Shown here in pieces: positions 7,781 to 17,295 of a stretch of 64,000 nt of DNA. The position numbers and the translations under genes were made by a program. Under the pieces are notes generated by a model. It saw nothing but the letters and a program-made list of their open reading frames with translations, ran no database searches and was not told the origin of the DNA. The stretch is taken from contig CAJAES010000007.1 of assembly GCA_903938815.1 (NCBI GenBank), positions 1 to 64,000 of the forward strand, read 5' to 3'. This DNA comes from an uncultured beta proteobacterium (lineage in GTDB: Bacteria > Pseudomonadota > Gammaproteobacteria > Burkholderiales > Burkholderiaceae_C). Position 1 is the stretch's first letter, and every line of letters starts with the position of its first letter.

Positions 7781-8214
7781 GCCCCGGCCCCGGGCGGGGC
7801 GGCGTCGTGCGGTGAGCGGGCACGCTCTGCATAGCGGTTGAAGCGCCATGCCGTGCCCTCAGTGGTGATGCGGCGCCAGACGATGCGCTTCTCGGCGGGG
7901 CTCAGGCTGGGCCAGTGCTGCACTTCGTCGAAGCTGCGGCCGCAGCCCTTGCACACCGCGTCGCCCTGGCTCGTGGAGCAGATGGCGATGCAGGGCGCGT
8001 CCGGGGTGGTGGCGTACCAGGCCAGCCACGCCGCCCGGGCGCGCGGCGGCATCGAGGCTTCATCTGCGTAGGCCTCGCGGTAGTAGACGAGCAGCGCGTA
8101 CACCTCTGCCAGGGCCCGCACTTCGGCGCAGGCCGTGATGCCGTCGGGCGACGGGGAACGTTCGCGCCAGTGGTTGATGGCGCTCTCGATGTCGGTGATG
8201 TGGATGCCTGCCAT
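7777..8214 (-). CDS. DUF3717-DUF1289 domain protein
   Basis: A roughly 145-residue cytoplasmic protein. Its N-terminal half (IHITDIESAINHWRER and on) matches my memory of DUF3717, a small helical domain seen in Burkholderiales. The C-terminal half (PCIAICSTSQGDAVCKGCGRSFDEVQHW) matches DUF1289, with a C-x3-C / C-x2-C cysteine set that probably binds a metal or Fe-S cluster. The chosen ATG begins MAGIHITD; an ATG at 8229 or a GTG at 8238 is also possible. It overlaps the MATE gene by four bases. The biochemical role is unknown. Confidence 0.8.
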   Translation of the reverse strand: MAGIHITDIESAINHWRERSPSPDGITACAEVRALAEVYALLVYYREAYADEASMPPRARAAWLAWYATTPDAPCIAICSTSQGDAVCKGCGRSFDEVQHWPSLSPAEKRIVWRRITTEGTAWRFNRYAERARSPHDAAPPGAGA

Positions 8215-8387
8215 GGGGGGCGAGAGCATAGCGCCCACAGCCCCGGCCGTCCTTCGACCCGGGTACTGCGGCTCGCCGAGCTAGATATTGGTTACAAAGT
8301 GATATGTGCTACCTGTCAGATCTTGCACTGCACCTTTTACGTGCCGTGCCGAAAATGAAGAAGTTCCTGATCCAGAGAGAGAAGCGC

Positions 8388-9404
8388 ATGTCTCGAATCA
8401 AATACGAAGAAACGGCGGTTCGCGCCGCCGAATGCCTGCGCATGGCCTTGCCACTGATGACGCGGCAGACGGCGCGCCCGCATCCGCTCAGCTACGCCGT
8501 CTGGTACGAGCACGTGGCAGGCCGGAATGCGGCACTCAGCGCCGAGATCGAATCGCTGATGGCCGATGGCGCCATGCTGGACGACGCCCAGACCGCCCGT
8601 CTTTATCACAAGCATGTGATGGATGTGGACACCCAGGCGGCCGCCCGCGTGGCCGAAGGCTTCCGCGGCATCCTGGACGACGTGGGCGAGTCGGCCCGTC
8701 AGGCCGGCATGCACTCCGAGCGCTTCGAATCTGCGCTGGCGAACTGGCAGCAGGCCGTGGCGGACGGCCATGCCGCACAACCGGCGCTCAGCGAAGCCAT
8801 GCGCACCGACACCCAGGCCATGCGCACGGCGGTGGGCGAACTGCAATCGCGACTGCAAGGCTCGCGTGGCGAGGTGGAGCGCCTGAAGCGCGAACTCGAC
8901 CGCGCCCGCGAGGAGGCCATGCGCGATGCGCTCACCGGCCTGGCCAACCGCCGGGCCTTCGATCTTCGCCTGGCTGCCTGCCTGGGTGACGACGGCGGTC
9001 AGGGTTGCCTGCTGCTGACGGACATCGACCACTTCAAGAAGGTGAACGACACCTACGGCCACCTCTTCGGCGACCAGGTGCTTCGCGCCGTCGCCCAGGG
9101 CGTGCGGGCCTGCGTGGGCCCGGAGCACATGGCCGCGCGTGTCGGCGGCGAGGAGTTCGCGATCCTGCTGCCCGAAGCGGGCCTGGTGCATGCCCAGGCG
9201 CTGGCGGAGAAGATCCGCAGCACCGTGGCCAACAGCCGCATCCGCCGACGCGAGGGCGGCGACCCCATCGGGCAGGTGACCGTGTCGCTCGGCGTCGCCG
9301 CGCGTCGGCGGTCAGAGTCGGCCGACGGCTGGTTCGAGCGCGCCGACCAGGCGCTCTACGCGGCCAAGCATGGCGGGCGCAACCGGGTCAACGTCGCGCA
9401 TTGA
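8388..9404 (+). CDS. Diguanylate cyclase (GGDEF domain)
   Basis: A 338-residue cytoplasmic protein that should make cyclic di-GMP from two GTP. The N-terminal 170 residues are helical with no recognised sensor domain. A coiled coil of about 30 residues (LQSRLQGSRGEVERLKRELDRAREE) leads into the GGDEF domain, which begins DALTGLANRRAFD and has the active-site motif GGEEF at 253-257. The usual inhibitory site (R-x-x-D five residues before GGDEF) is absent: the place holds G-P-E-H. The start was set at the ATG after AGAGAGAAG; another ATG 33 bp upstream is possible. It has no membrane segment. Confidence 0.92.
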   Translation: MSRIKYEETAVRAAECLRMALPLMTRQTARPHPLSYAVWYEHVAGRNAALSAEIESLMADGAMLDDAQTARLYHKHVMDVDTQAAARVAEGFRGILDDVGESARQAGMHSERFESALANWQQAVADGHAAQPALSEAMRTDTQAMRTAVGELQSRLQGSRGEVERLKRELDRAREEAMRDALTGLANRRAFDLRLAACLGDDGGQGCLLLTDIDHFKKVNDTYGHLFGDQVLRAVAQGVRACVGPEHMAARVGGEEFAILLPEAGLVHAQALAEKIRSTVANSRIRRREGGDPIGQVTVSLGVAARRRSESADGWFERADQALYAAKHGGRNRVNVAH

Positions 9405-9457
9405 TCCGGCCCGGGGCCGCACAGTCCCTGTGCCGCCCCGACCCGCTGGCGGCTGAA

Positions 9458-10120
9458 TCAGGCCAGGACCTGCTGCAACCAGCGCTCCAGGTCCTGCACC
9501 TCTTCCAGGCACACCGAGTGTTCCATCGGGTAGTCGTGCCACTGCACGTCCATGCCCAACTGTTTCAGGGCGTCGCGCGAGGCGCTGCCGCGCGCGAGCG
9601 GCACCACGCCGTCGCGCTGGCCGTGCGCCATGAAGACCGGCGTCAGGGCGTTGGCGTGGGCGCGCTCGTCTTCGGTGCTGGGTGCCAGCGGCAGGTAGCC
9701 CGACAGGCCGGCGAGGCCCGCCAGCCGCTGCCCGTAGCGCAGCCCCGCGCCCAGCGTGACCGCGCAGCCCTGCGAGAAGCCGGCCAGCACGATGCGGTTG
9801 GCGGGCACGCCGCGCGCCACCTCGCGGTCGAGCAGTTCGTGCACCGCCGCGAAGGTCTCGCGCAGGCCGGTCTCGTCCTCGCGTCGTACCAGGTCCGTGC
9901 CCAGGATGTCGTACCAGGCCCGCATGCGGTGGCCGTTGTTGATGGTGACCGGCCGCACCGGGGCGCGTGGGAAGACCCAGCGCACCGGGCCGACCCCGGA
10001 CAGTTCCAGTTCGTCGGCGAAGGACAGGAAGTCGGTGCCGTCGGCGCCCAGGCCGTGCAGCACGATGACGGTGGCGCGGGGTGCGACACCGCTGTCGAGT
10101 TCGATGGTCTGCAGCTTCAT
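9458..10120 (-). CDS. Carboxylesterase, phospholipase/carboxylesterase (EstB/YpfH-like) family
   Basis: A 220-residue alpha/beta hydrolase that hydrolyses short acyl esters or thioesters. The N-terminal strand carries VIVLHGLGADGTDF (oxyanion hole), the nucleophile elbow is G-F-S-Q-G, the acidic member lies in GQRDGVVP and the catalytic histidine in MEHSV near the end, so the triad is complete. There is no signal peptide. Its ATG overlaps the trpS stop as ATGA, so the two are cotranscribed; this pairing is common in related genomes but no functional link is evident. The substrate is unknown. Confidence 0.9.
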   Translation of the reverse strand: MKLQTIELDSGVAPRATVIVLHGLGADGTDFLSFADELELSGVGPVRWVFPRAPVRPVTINNGHRMRAWYDILGTDLVRREDETGLRETFAAVHELLDREVARGVPANRIVLAGFSQGCAVTLGAGLRYGQRLAGLAGLSGYLPLAPSTEDERAHANALTPVFMAHGQRDGVVPLARGSASRDALKQLGMDVQWHDYPMEHSVCLEEVQDLERWLQQVLA

Positions 10121-11325
10121 CCGTAGTTCAGGCCCATGGCCTCCCGTACGTCCTTCATGGTCTGGCGGGCCACGGTGCGCGCGCGCTCGGTGCCCATCTC
10201 GACGATCCAGTGCACCTGCTTCGGATTGGCCAGGTACTGCTCGGCGCGGTCCTTCCAGGGCTGCTGCTGGCGCACCACGGCATCGATCACGGGCTGCTTG
10301 CAATCCAGGCAGCCGATGCCGGCCGTCGTGCAGCCCTTGACCACCCAATCCTGCGTGGCTTCGTCGCTGTAGATCTTGTGGAAGGCCCACACCGGGCACT
10401 TTTCCGGCGTGCCGGGATCGGTGCGGCGCGCTCGCGCGGGGTCGGTCACCATGCCGCGGATCTTCTTTTCCACCACGGGCGCCTCGTCGCGCATCAGCAC
10501 GGCGTTGCCGTAGCTCTTGCTCATCTTGGTGCCGTCCAGGCCGGGCAGGCGCAGAACCTCGGTGTGCAGTGCATGGGGCTCGGTCAGCACGCTCTTGCCG
10601 CCGCCCTTCAGGTGGCCCTGCAGCACCTCGGTGTCGTCGGCCGTCCAGCCTTCGATGGCGGCGGCCTTCTTCAGCAGGCCTTCGCCCTTGGCCAGGGCTT
10701 CCGCGGCGCCGGTCTCGCCGAAGGTCTTGCGCTGCTTCTCGAAGTAGCGCTGGTCGTCCTTGGGCAGCTTGGCCAGCGCGGCGGCCACCTGCAGTTCGAA
10801 GCCGGCGCGGCGGCCGTACAGGTGGTTGAAGCGGCGGGCCACCTCGCGCGTGAGCTCGACGTGGGAGGACTGGTCCTCGCCGACGGGCACGAACGCGGCC
10901 TTGTAGATCAGGATGTCGGCCGCCTGCAGCAGCGGGTAGCCCAGGAAGCCGTAGGTCGCGAGGTCGCGATCCTTGAGCTTCTCCATCTGGTCCTTGTAGG
11001 TTGGCACGCGCTCGAGCCAGCCCAGCGGCGTGCCCATGGCCAGCAGCGTGAAGAGCTCAGCGTGCTCGGGCAGGCGGCTCTGGATGAAGATCGTGGACTT
11101 CTCCGGGTCCAGGCCGGCGGCGATCCAGTCGATCACCATGTCGTAGACATGGCGCTCCAGCACATCGCGCTCTTCGTAGTGCGTGGTCAGCGCGTGCCAG
11201 TCGGCCACGAAGTAGAAGGCTTCGTACTCGTCCTGCAGGCGAACCCAGTTCTTCAGGGCGCCGTGGTAGTGGCCGAGGTGCAGGGCGCCGGTGGGGCGCA
11301 TGCCGGAAAGGACGCGGGATCGCAT
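10117..11325 (-). CDS. trpS: Tryptophanyl-tRNA synthetase
   Basis: A 402-residue class I aminoacyl-tRNA synthetase that charges tRNA-Trp. The ATP-binding HIGH-type motif is GALHLGHYHG (residues 13-22) and the second signature is KMSKS at 267-271. The usual bacterial enzyme is about 330-340 residues with KMSKS near 195, so about 70 residues are inserted between the two motifs; a Lys/Glu/Gly-rich stretch around LLKKAAAIEGWTADDTEVLQ is part of it. A C-terminal tail carries the cysteine pair GCLDCKQP. This long form is known in betaproteobacteria. It is the first gene of the pair with the carboxylesterase. Confidence 0.96.
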   Translation of the reverse strand: MRSRVLSGMRPTGALHLGHYHGALKNWVRLQDEYEAFYFVADWHALTTHYEERDVLERHVYDMVIDWIAAGLDPEKSTIFIQSRLPEHAELFTLLAMGTPLGWLERVPTYKDQMEKLKDRDLATYGFLGYPLLQAADILIYKAAFVPVGEDQSSHVELTREVARRFNHLYGRRAGFELQVAAALAKLPKDDQRYFEKQRKTFGETGAAEALAKGEGLLKKAAAIEGWTADDTEVLQGHLKGGGKSVLTEPHALHTEVLRLPGLDGTKMSKSYGNAVLMRDEAPVVEKKIRGMVTDPARARRTDPGTPEKCPVWAFHKIYSDEATQDWVVKGCTTAGIGCLDCKQPVIDAVVRQQQPWKDRAEQYLANPKQVHWIVEMGTERARTVARQTMKDVREAMGLNYG

Positions 11326-11385
11326 GGGCGGCGGCGGTCAGTGGGGGAGGGCGGGATTGTCTCAGACGTACACTCCCGCCCCTCC

Positions 11386-12018
11386 ATGAAGCGCATCGTC
11401 GTCCTTCTCAGCGGCCGCGGCTCCAACCTCGAGGCCATCGTGCAGCGCTGCGCCGAAGAGGCCTGGCCGGCCCGCGTGGTGGCTGCGCTGTCCAACCGCG
11501 CTGACGCCGCGGGCCTGGCCTGGGCTGCAGGGCAAGGCATCGCCACGCAGGCGCTGGACCACCGCGCCCACGCCAGCCGCGACGCCTTCGACGCCGCGCT
11601 CGCCGCCGCCATCGACGCCCACCGGCCCGACGTCATCGTGCTGGCCGGCTTCATGCGCATACTGGGCGACGAGTTCGTGCGGCGCTATGCCGGGCGCATG
11701 CTGAACATCCACCCGTCGCTGCTGCCGGCCTTCCCGGGCCTGCACACGCACCGGCGCGCCATCGAGGCCGGCTGCCAGGTGGCCGGTGCCACGGTGCACT
11801 TCGTGACGCCCGAACTCGACCACGGACCGATCGTCGCCCAGGCGGTGGTACCGGTGAAGGCCGACGACACCCCCGAATCGCTGGCCGACCGCGTGCTGGC
11901 GGCGGAACATTCGATCTACCCGCTCGCCGTGCGTTGGTTCCTCGACGGCGAATTGCACGTCGCAGGCCTGCGAGTGGTGCAGACTGCGGGCGCCCCCCAG
12001 AGCTACTTCTTCCCCTGA
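11386..12018 (+). CDS. purN: Phosphoribosylglycinamide formyltransferase
   Basis: A 210-residue enzyme that transfers a formyl group from 10-formyl-THF to GAR in the third step of purine synthesis. The glycinamide-binding LLSGRGSNLEAI motif is at residues 7-18. The catalytic region LNIHPSLLPAFPGLHTHRRAIEAG holds the essential Asn and His, and the third catalytic residue is the Asp in TPELDHGPIV. A TACACT box lies 11 nt before the ATG. It lies divergently from trpS and is followed after only two bases by the methyltransferase gene. Confidence 0.96.
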   Translation: MKRIVVLLSGRGSNLEAIVQRCAEEAWPARVVAALSNRADAAGLAWAAGQGIATQALDHRAHASRDAFDAALAAAIDAHRPDVIVLAGFMRILGDEFVRRYAGRMLNIHPSLLPAFPGLHTHRRAIEAGCQVAGATVHFVTPELDHGPIVAQAVVPVKADDTPESLADRVLAAEHSIYPLAVRWFLDGELHVAGLRVVQTAGAPQSYFFP

Positions 12019-12020
12019 CC

Positions 12021-13283
12021 ATGCACCCCAATGCCCTGCTGGACCTGACCATCGAGCTGCTGCGCGCGGTGCTGAAGTTCGACGAACCCTCCGACAACGT
12101 GGTTTCCGAGTTCTTCCGCCACCGCCGCGAACTCGGCCACCGCGAACGCCACACGCTGGCCGAGACGGCCTATGCCGTAGTGCGCCGCCGCCTGCTGTAC
12201 CACCACCTCGCGCAAAGCGGCACCGGCTCGCTGGAACGCCGCCTGGCCATCCTGGCCTGGCAGGGCGACCGCGCCTACCTGCAGCGCTCGCTGGGCCCGA
12301 ACGAGAAGATCTGGGCCCAGCAGGTGAATGCCATCGACCTGACCTCGCTGCCCGAGAAGCTGCGCCACAACCTGCCGGACTGGCTGGCCGGCGCTCTGAA
12401 GCAGCAGCTGGGCGACGAGGATTGCCAGGGGCTCGCCGCCGCGCTGAACGAGCCGGCTCCGCTGGACCTGCGGGTGAACGTGTTCAAGATCAAGCGCCCC
12501 GAGGCGCAGGCCGCCCTGGCCGCGGCAGGCATCGACGCCGAGCCCACGCCGTTTTCCCCCTGGGGCCTGCGCGTGCCGGGCAAGCCGGCGCTGCAGCGCA
12601 CCGAGCCCTTCCTGCGCGGCGAGGTGGAGGTGCAGGACGAAGGCAGCCAGCTGCTGGCGCTGCTGCTGGACGCCCACCGTGGCGAGATGGTCACCGATTT
12701 CTGCGCCGGCGCCGGCGGCAAGACCCTGGCGCTGGGCGCGGCCATGCGCAACACCGGTCGGCTGTACGCCTTCGACATCTCCGGCCATCGGCTGGACGCC
12801 CTGAAGCCGCGCCTGTCGCGCAGTGGCCTGTCCAACGTCTATCCGATCCAGATCGCCCACGAACGCGACGACCGCATCAAGCGCCTGGTGGGCAAGATGC
12901 ACCGGGTGCTCGTCGACGCACCCTGCTCGGGCCTCGGGACCCTGCGCCGCAACCCTGACCTCAAGTGGCGCCAGTCCCCCAAGGACGTGGCCGAGCTGCA
13001 GGCGCTGCAGGGGCGCATCCTGGACAGCGCGTCGCGCCTGGTGGCCACCGGCGGGCGCCTGGTCTATGCCACCTGCAGCCTGTTGCGGGCCGAGAACGAG
13101 GCCGTCGCCGAGGCCTTCGAGGCCGTCCATGGGCAGGAATTCGAGCGGATCCCGGCCGTCAAGGCCCTGGAGGCGGCCCATGTGGAGCGTGCCGCCGAAC
13201 TGGACACCGATGGCTACCTGCGCTTGTGGCCCCACCGACATGGCACGGATGGCTTCTTCGCAGCGGCCTGGCGCAGGCGTTGA
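12021..13283 (+). CDS. 16S rRNA (cytosine-5) methyltransferase, RsmB/NOL1-NOP2 family
   Basis: A 420-residue SAM-dependent RNA m5C methyltransferase. The first 140 residues form a helical NusB-like RNA-binding segment; the rest is a Rossmann-type methyltransferase fold. Seen directly: SAM motif DFCAGAGGKTLALG, the Pro-Cys motif APCSGLGTLRRNPDLKW with Cys302, and the nucleophile Cys352 in YATCSLL. RsmB of E. coli methylates C967 of 16S rRNA; related members modify other sites, so the exact target is inferred. It starts two bases after the purN stop and shares its transcript. Confidence 0.88.
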   Translation: MHPNALLDLTIELLRAVLKFDEPSDNVVSEFFRHRRELGHRERHTLAETAYAVVRRRLLYHHLAQSGTGSLERRLAILAWQGDRAYLQRSLGPNEKIWAQQVNAIDLTSLPEKLRHNLPDWLAGALKQQLGDEDCQGLAAALNEPAPLDLRVNVFKIKRPEAQAALAAAGIDAEPTPFSPWGLRVPGKPALQRTEPFLRGEVEVQDEGSQLLALLLDAHRGEMVTDFCAGAGGKTLALGAAMRNTGRLYAFDISGHRLDALKPRLSRSGLSNVYPIQIAHERDDRIKRLVGKMHRVLVDAPCSGLGTLRRNPDLKWRQSPKDVAELQALQGRILDSASRLVATGGRLVYATCSLLRAENEAVAEAFEAVHGQEFERIPAVKALEAAHVERAAELDTDGYLRLWPHRHGTDGFFAAAWRRR

Positions 13284-13412
13284 CCTGGGTCGAACCGGCC
13301 CCATATGGCCGGTGTGTGATTGACCTTTCAGTACGCATTTCCCGCGACTCCTAGGGGGGTCCGTCACATAGAATCGACGTTGCGCCTGATTGACGGGCGG
13401 GAAGGCTCCTGG

Positions 13413-14636
13413 ATGGATTTTCTGATGACGGTGCACGATGCGCTCGTGCAATGGCTGGCCCACGGCCTGCTCGGGGCCTCGCCCTGGCAGCTGGTGATCG
13501 TGGCCCTGGTGTTCACGCACATCACGATCGCGGCCGTGACGATCTTCCTGCACCGTGCGCAGGCGCACCGTGCCCTGGAGCTGGGTCCCATCCCCTCGCA
13601 CTTCTTCCGGCTGTGGCTGTGGCTGACCACCGGCATGGTCACCAAGGAGTGGGTGGCCATCCACCGCAAGCACCATGCGAAGTGCGAGACGGTTGATGAC
13701 CCGCACAGCCCGGTCACGCGCGGCATCAAGACCGTGCTGCTGACCGGCAGCGAGCTGTACCGTGCCGAAGCCAAGGTCCAGGAGACCCTGGACAAGTACG
13801 GCCACAACACGCCCGACGACTGGATCGAGCGCAACCTGTACACCCGGTTTTCCTGGCAGGGCGTTGGCCTGATGATGATCATCAACCTCGTGCTGTTCGG
13901 TGCTGCCGGCGCCACCATCTGGGCGGTGCAGATGGCCTGGATCCCCATCACGGCGGCCGGCATCATCAACGGCATCGGCCACTACTGGGGCTACCGCAAC
14001 TTCGAGGCGCAGGACGCGTCCACCAACATCTCGCCCTGGGGCATCATCATCGGCGGCGAGGAGTTGCACAACAACCACCACACCTACCCGACCTCGGCGA
14101 AGCTGTCGGTCAAGCCGTTCGAATTCGACATCGGCTGGGGCTACATCCGCCTGATGGAGATGGTGGGCTGGGCCAAGGTGCGCAAGACGGCGCCGAAACT
14201 GGCGCTGGGCGAGATCAAGCCGCAGCCGGACGGCAAGACGCTCGAGGCGATCATCGCCAACCGCTACGAGGTCATGGCGAAGTACGCCGCCGAGCTCAAG
14301 CGCGCCGTGGCCGCCGAGCTCGAACAGCTGAAGGCGCAAGGCGCCAACAACTCCGCCAAGCTGGCCAACCTGCGCCTGGCGCAGGCCTGGCTGCACCGCG
14401 ACGACGAGAAGATTCCGCAGGGCGTGAAGCCGCAGCTGCAGGCAGCACTGGGCGACAGCCCGAAGCTGGCCCAGTTGGTCGCCATGCGCGAGGAACTGCG
14501 CCAGCTCTGGACCCGCACCAATGTCTCCGCCGATCAGGCCGTGACGGAACTGCAGGCCTGGTGCCGCCGTGCCGAGAGCAGCGGCATCGCCGCCCTGCAG
14601 GAGTTCTCGCTGAAGCTGCGGGCCGCTCGGGCCTGA
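13413..14636 (+). CDS. Membrane fatty acid desaturase with C-terminal extension
   Basis: A 407-residue acyl-CoA/lipid delta-9-type desaturase of the inner membrane, using a di-iron centre to place a double bond in fatty acyl chains. The three histidine boxes are HRAQAH (near residue 47), HRKHH (near 87) and HNNHHTYP (near 219); hydrophobic helices flank the first two. After residue 280 comes an unusual 120-residue cytoplasmic tail of charged helices, longer than in the common bacterial enzymes. The start chosen begins MDFLMTVHD; a TAGAAT box lies about 40 nt upstream. No ferredoxin or reductase partner is nearby. Confidence 0.9.
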   Translation: MDFLMTVHDALVQWLAHGLLGASPWQLVIVALVFTHITIAAVTIFLHRAQAHRALELGPIPSHFFRLWLWLTTGMVTKEWVAIHRKHHAKCETVDDPHSPVTRGIKTVLLTGSELYRAEAKVQETLDKYGHNTPDDWIERNLYTRFSWQGVGLMMIINLVLFGAAGATIWAVQMAWIPITAAGIINGIGHYWGYRNFEAQDASTNISPWGIIIGGEELHNNHHTYPTSAKLSVKPFEFDIGWGYIRLMEMVGWAKVRKTAPKLALGEIKPQPDGKTLEAIIANRYEVMAKYAAELKRAVAAELEQLKAQGANNSAKLANLRLAQAWLHRDDEKIPQGVKPQLQAALGDSPKLAQLVAMREELRQLWTRTNVSADQAVTELQAWCRRAESSGIAALQEFSLKLRAARA

Positions 14637-14814
14637 TGCCGCCCCGGCGAGGCGCCGCGGGAGCGGCCCCTCGCCAGCAGGAACCGCCCGGGTCATGCCC
14701 CGCGTGGCTTCCTGCGGATTCCCCTGGCCCGCCGTGGTCTCCCTGGAAGTTGCAGCCGGCCTGACCTGAAGCTGTCTCAAGTTGCCTGAGGTCTGGGCCA
14801 GGCACTGGACGTGC

Positions 14815-14838
14815 AAAGGGCCGCTGATGCGGCCCTTG
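14815..14838 (+). terminator. Hairpin, possible terminator of desaturase transcript
   Basis: Stem aagggccgc / gcggccctt with a 4-nt loop. It is followed by gaatcc rather than a T tract, so it is a weak terminator candidate on the plus strand. Confidence 0.4.
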
Positions 14839-14922
14839 AATCCGACTGGACGGCGAGACCAGGCGGATTGCCATCCGGACAGTTGGCACGACAACGACAC
14901 CAGGCAGAACGACACAAAGCAG

Positions 14923-14947
14923 AAGGGGCGCCGCGGCGCCCCTTTTT
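14923..14947. terminator. Intrinsic terminator between convergent genes
   Basis: Stem aaggggcgcc / ggcgcccctt with a 2-nt gap, followed by TTTTT on the plus strand. It lies 17 bp past the rpmG stop on the minus strand and may serve both the desaturase and the ribosomal protein operon. Confidence 0.7.
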
Positions 14948-14963
14948 CATGCTCGCGCTGAAG

Positions 14964-15134
14964 TTACTTCAGCTTGGTTTCCTTGTACAGGACGTGCTTG
15001 CGAGCCTTCGGATCGAACTTCAGGAATTCCAGCTTTTGGGGCGTGGTCTTCTTGTTCTTGCTGGTGGTGTAGAAGTGACCGGTGCCGGCACTGCTTTCCA
15101 GCTTGATCTTCTCGCGTCCGCCTTTGGTGGCCAT
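14964..15134 (-). CDS. rpmG: Ribosomal protein bL33
   Basis: A 56-residue protein of the large ribosomal subunit. It begins [19 protein letters not shown] and carries [10 protein letters not shown] and [17 protein letters not shown], which are diagnostic for bL33. It has no cysteine, so it is the zinc-free form. It sits 20 bp behind rpmB in the usual rpmB-rpmG pair. Confidence 0.97.
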   Translation of the reverse strand: MATKGGREKIKLESSAGTGHFYTTSKNKKTTPQKLEFLKFDPKARKHVLYKETKLK

Positions 15135-15154
15135 GTTCTCTCTCCGTTCAAGCT

Positions 15155-15388
15155 TTAAGCGTTACCGCGGGCACGCATGTCCGCGAGAACGACGTCGATG
15201 CCCTTCTTGTCGATGAGGCGCAGGGCCGCAGCGCTGATGCGCAGACGGACCCAACGGTTCTCGGTCTCGACCCAGAATCGACGGTATTGCAGGTTCGGGA
15301 GGAACCGGCGCTTGGTCTTGTTGTTGGCATGGGACACGTTGTTCCCGACCATCGGGCCCTTGCCCGTCACTTCGCAAACGCGTGCCAT
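15155..15388 (-). CDS. rpmB: Ribosomal protein bL28
   Basis: A 77-residue protein of the large ribosomal subunit. It begins [20 protein letters not shown] and has the [13 protein letters not shown] and [16 protein letters not shown] segments typical of bL28. It is the first gene of the rpmB-rpmG pair. An internal ATG is not needed; the start and length match the family. Confidence 0.97.
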   Translation of the reverse strand: MARVCEVTGKGPMVGNNVSHANNKTKRRFLPNLQYRRFWVETENRWVRLRISAAALRLIDKKGIDVVLADMRARGNA

Positions 15389-15462
15389 GACGCTGTTCTC
15401 CACTAAATCGACTGATATGCCACAGACGGCAAAGCCTGCGAGTATAGCGTGAAAACCCGATC

Positions 15463-16530
<1,068 letters not shown>

Positions 16531-16595
16531 CTAGGCGGCGTGCGCAAGCGCTGCCTCGAAGCACGACCAAAAGCACAAGACGAGAGGAAGCCCGC

Positions 16596-17267
16596 ATGTC
16601 GATGTTGTCGAACCTGGACCTGATCCGGCGCGTGCCGCTGTTTTCGATGCTCACCGCCGACCAGGCGCAAGCCATCGCCGACAGCGTGGTCAAGCGCCGA
16701 TTCCGTCGCGGCGAGCTGGTGGTCGAGCAGGGGCGCAAGAGCAATGCGCTGTTCATCCTGCTCAACGGCAGGGCGCGGGTCCTGACCTCCGACACGCGGG
16801 GCCGCGAGGTGATTCTCGCGGTGCTGGAGTCGGGCGACTACGTCGGCGAGATGAGTCTGATCGACAACGAGCCGCATTCCGCCACGGTTCGCGCCGAGAT
16901 CCAGACCGACATGCTGGTGCTGCAGCGCTCCGATTTCGCGCGCTGCCTGCCCGAGCATTCCACGCTGTCCTACGCCATCCTGCGCGGCCTGGTGCGCCGC
17001 CTGCGCAACGCCGACCGGCAGATCGAGTCGCTGGCGCTGCTGGATGTGTACGGCCGCGTCGCACGCACCCTGCTCGACATGGCCGAGACCGATGCCGACG
17101 GCGTGCAGATCATCCGCCACAAGGTGTCGCGCCAGGACATGGCCAAGGTCGTGGGTGCGTCCCGCGAGATGGTCAGCCGGGTCATGAAGGACCTGGAGGA
17201 GCGCGGCGTCATCGAGACCCAGGACAACGGCTTCGTGATCATCAAGGAACGCCTGCAGAACGAATGA
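16596..17267 (+). CDS. Crp/Fnr family transcriptional regulator
   Basis: A 223-residue regulator with an N-terminal cyclic-nucleotide-binding fold (about 10-125) and a winged helix (about 150-215; recognition region [27 protein letters not shown]). The pocket segment is [17 protein letters not shown]: the Gly-Glu pair is there but the arginine of classical Crp is replaced, so cAMP binding is uncertain. There is no cysteine set as in Fnr. GAGGAAG lies 6 nt before the ATG. It precedes ftsK by 28 bp, and similar regulators occur at this place in other Burkholderiales. Targets are unknown. Confidence 0.93.
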   Translation: MSMLSNLDLIRRVPLFSMLTADQAQAIADSVVKRRFRRGELVVEQGRKSNALFILLNGRARVLTSDTRGREVILAVLESGDYVGEMSLIDNEPHSATVRAEIQTDMLVLQRSDFARCLPEHSTLSYAILRGLVRRLRNADRQIESLALLDVYGRVARTLLDMAETDADGVQIIRHKVSRQDMAKVVGASREMVSRVMKDLEERGVIETQDNGFVIIKERLQNE

Positions 17268-17295
17268 CCCGTTCGCATCGGCCACAATCGAGGCC

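Larger units (their letters stand above)
14637..14963. other. Intergenic region with two hairpins, convergent genes
   Basis: This 327-bp stretch lies between the convergent desaturase and rpmG genes. It contains two hairpins, listed separately, and no credible gene. The DNA from 14640 to 14700 is G/C-rich with small self-complementary parts. Confidence 0.5.

Noticed and set aside
9419..9433. Hairpin between diguanylate cyclase and carboxylesterase genes as terminator
   Set aside because: Short 6-bp stem without a T tract on either strand.
12003..14915. Antisense open frame of 970 codons over the methyltransferase and desaturase
   Set aside because: Same pattern of low-complexity composition; both sense genes have complete catalytic motifs.
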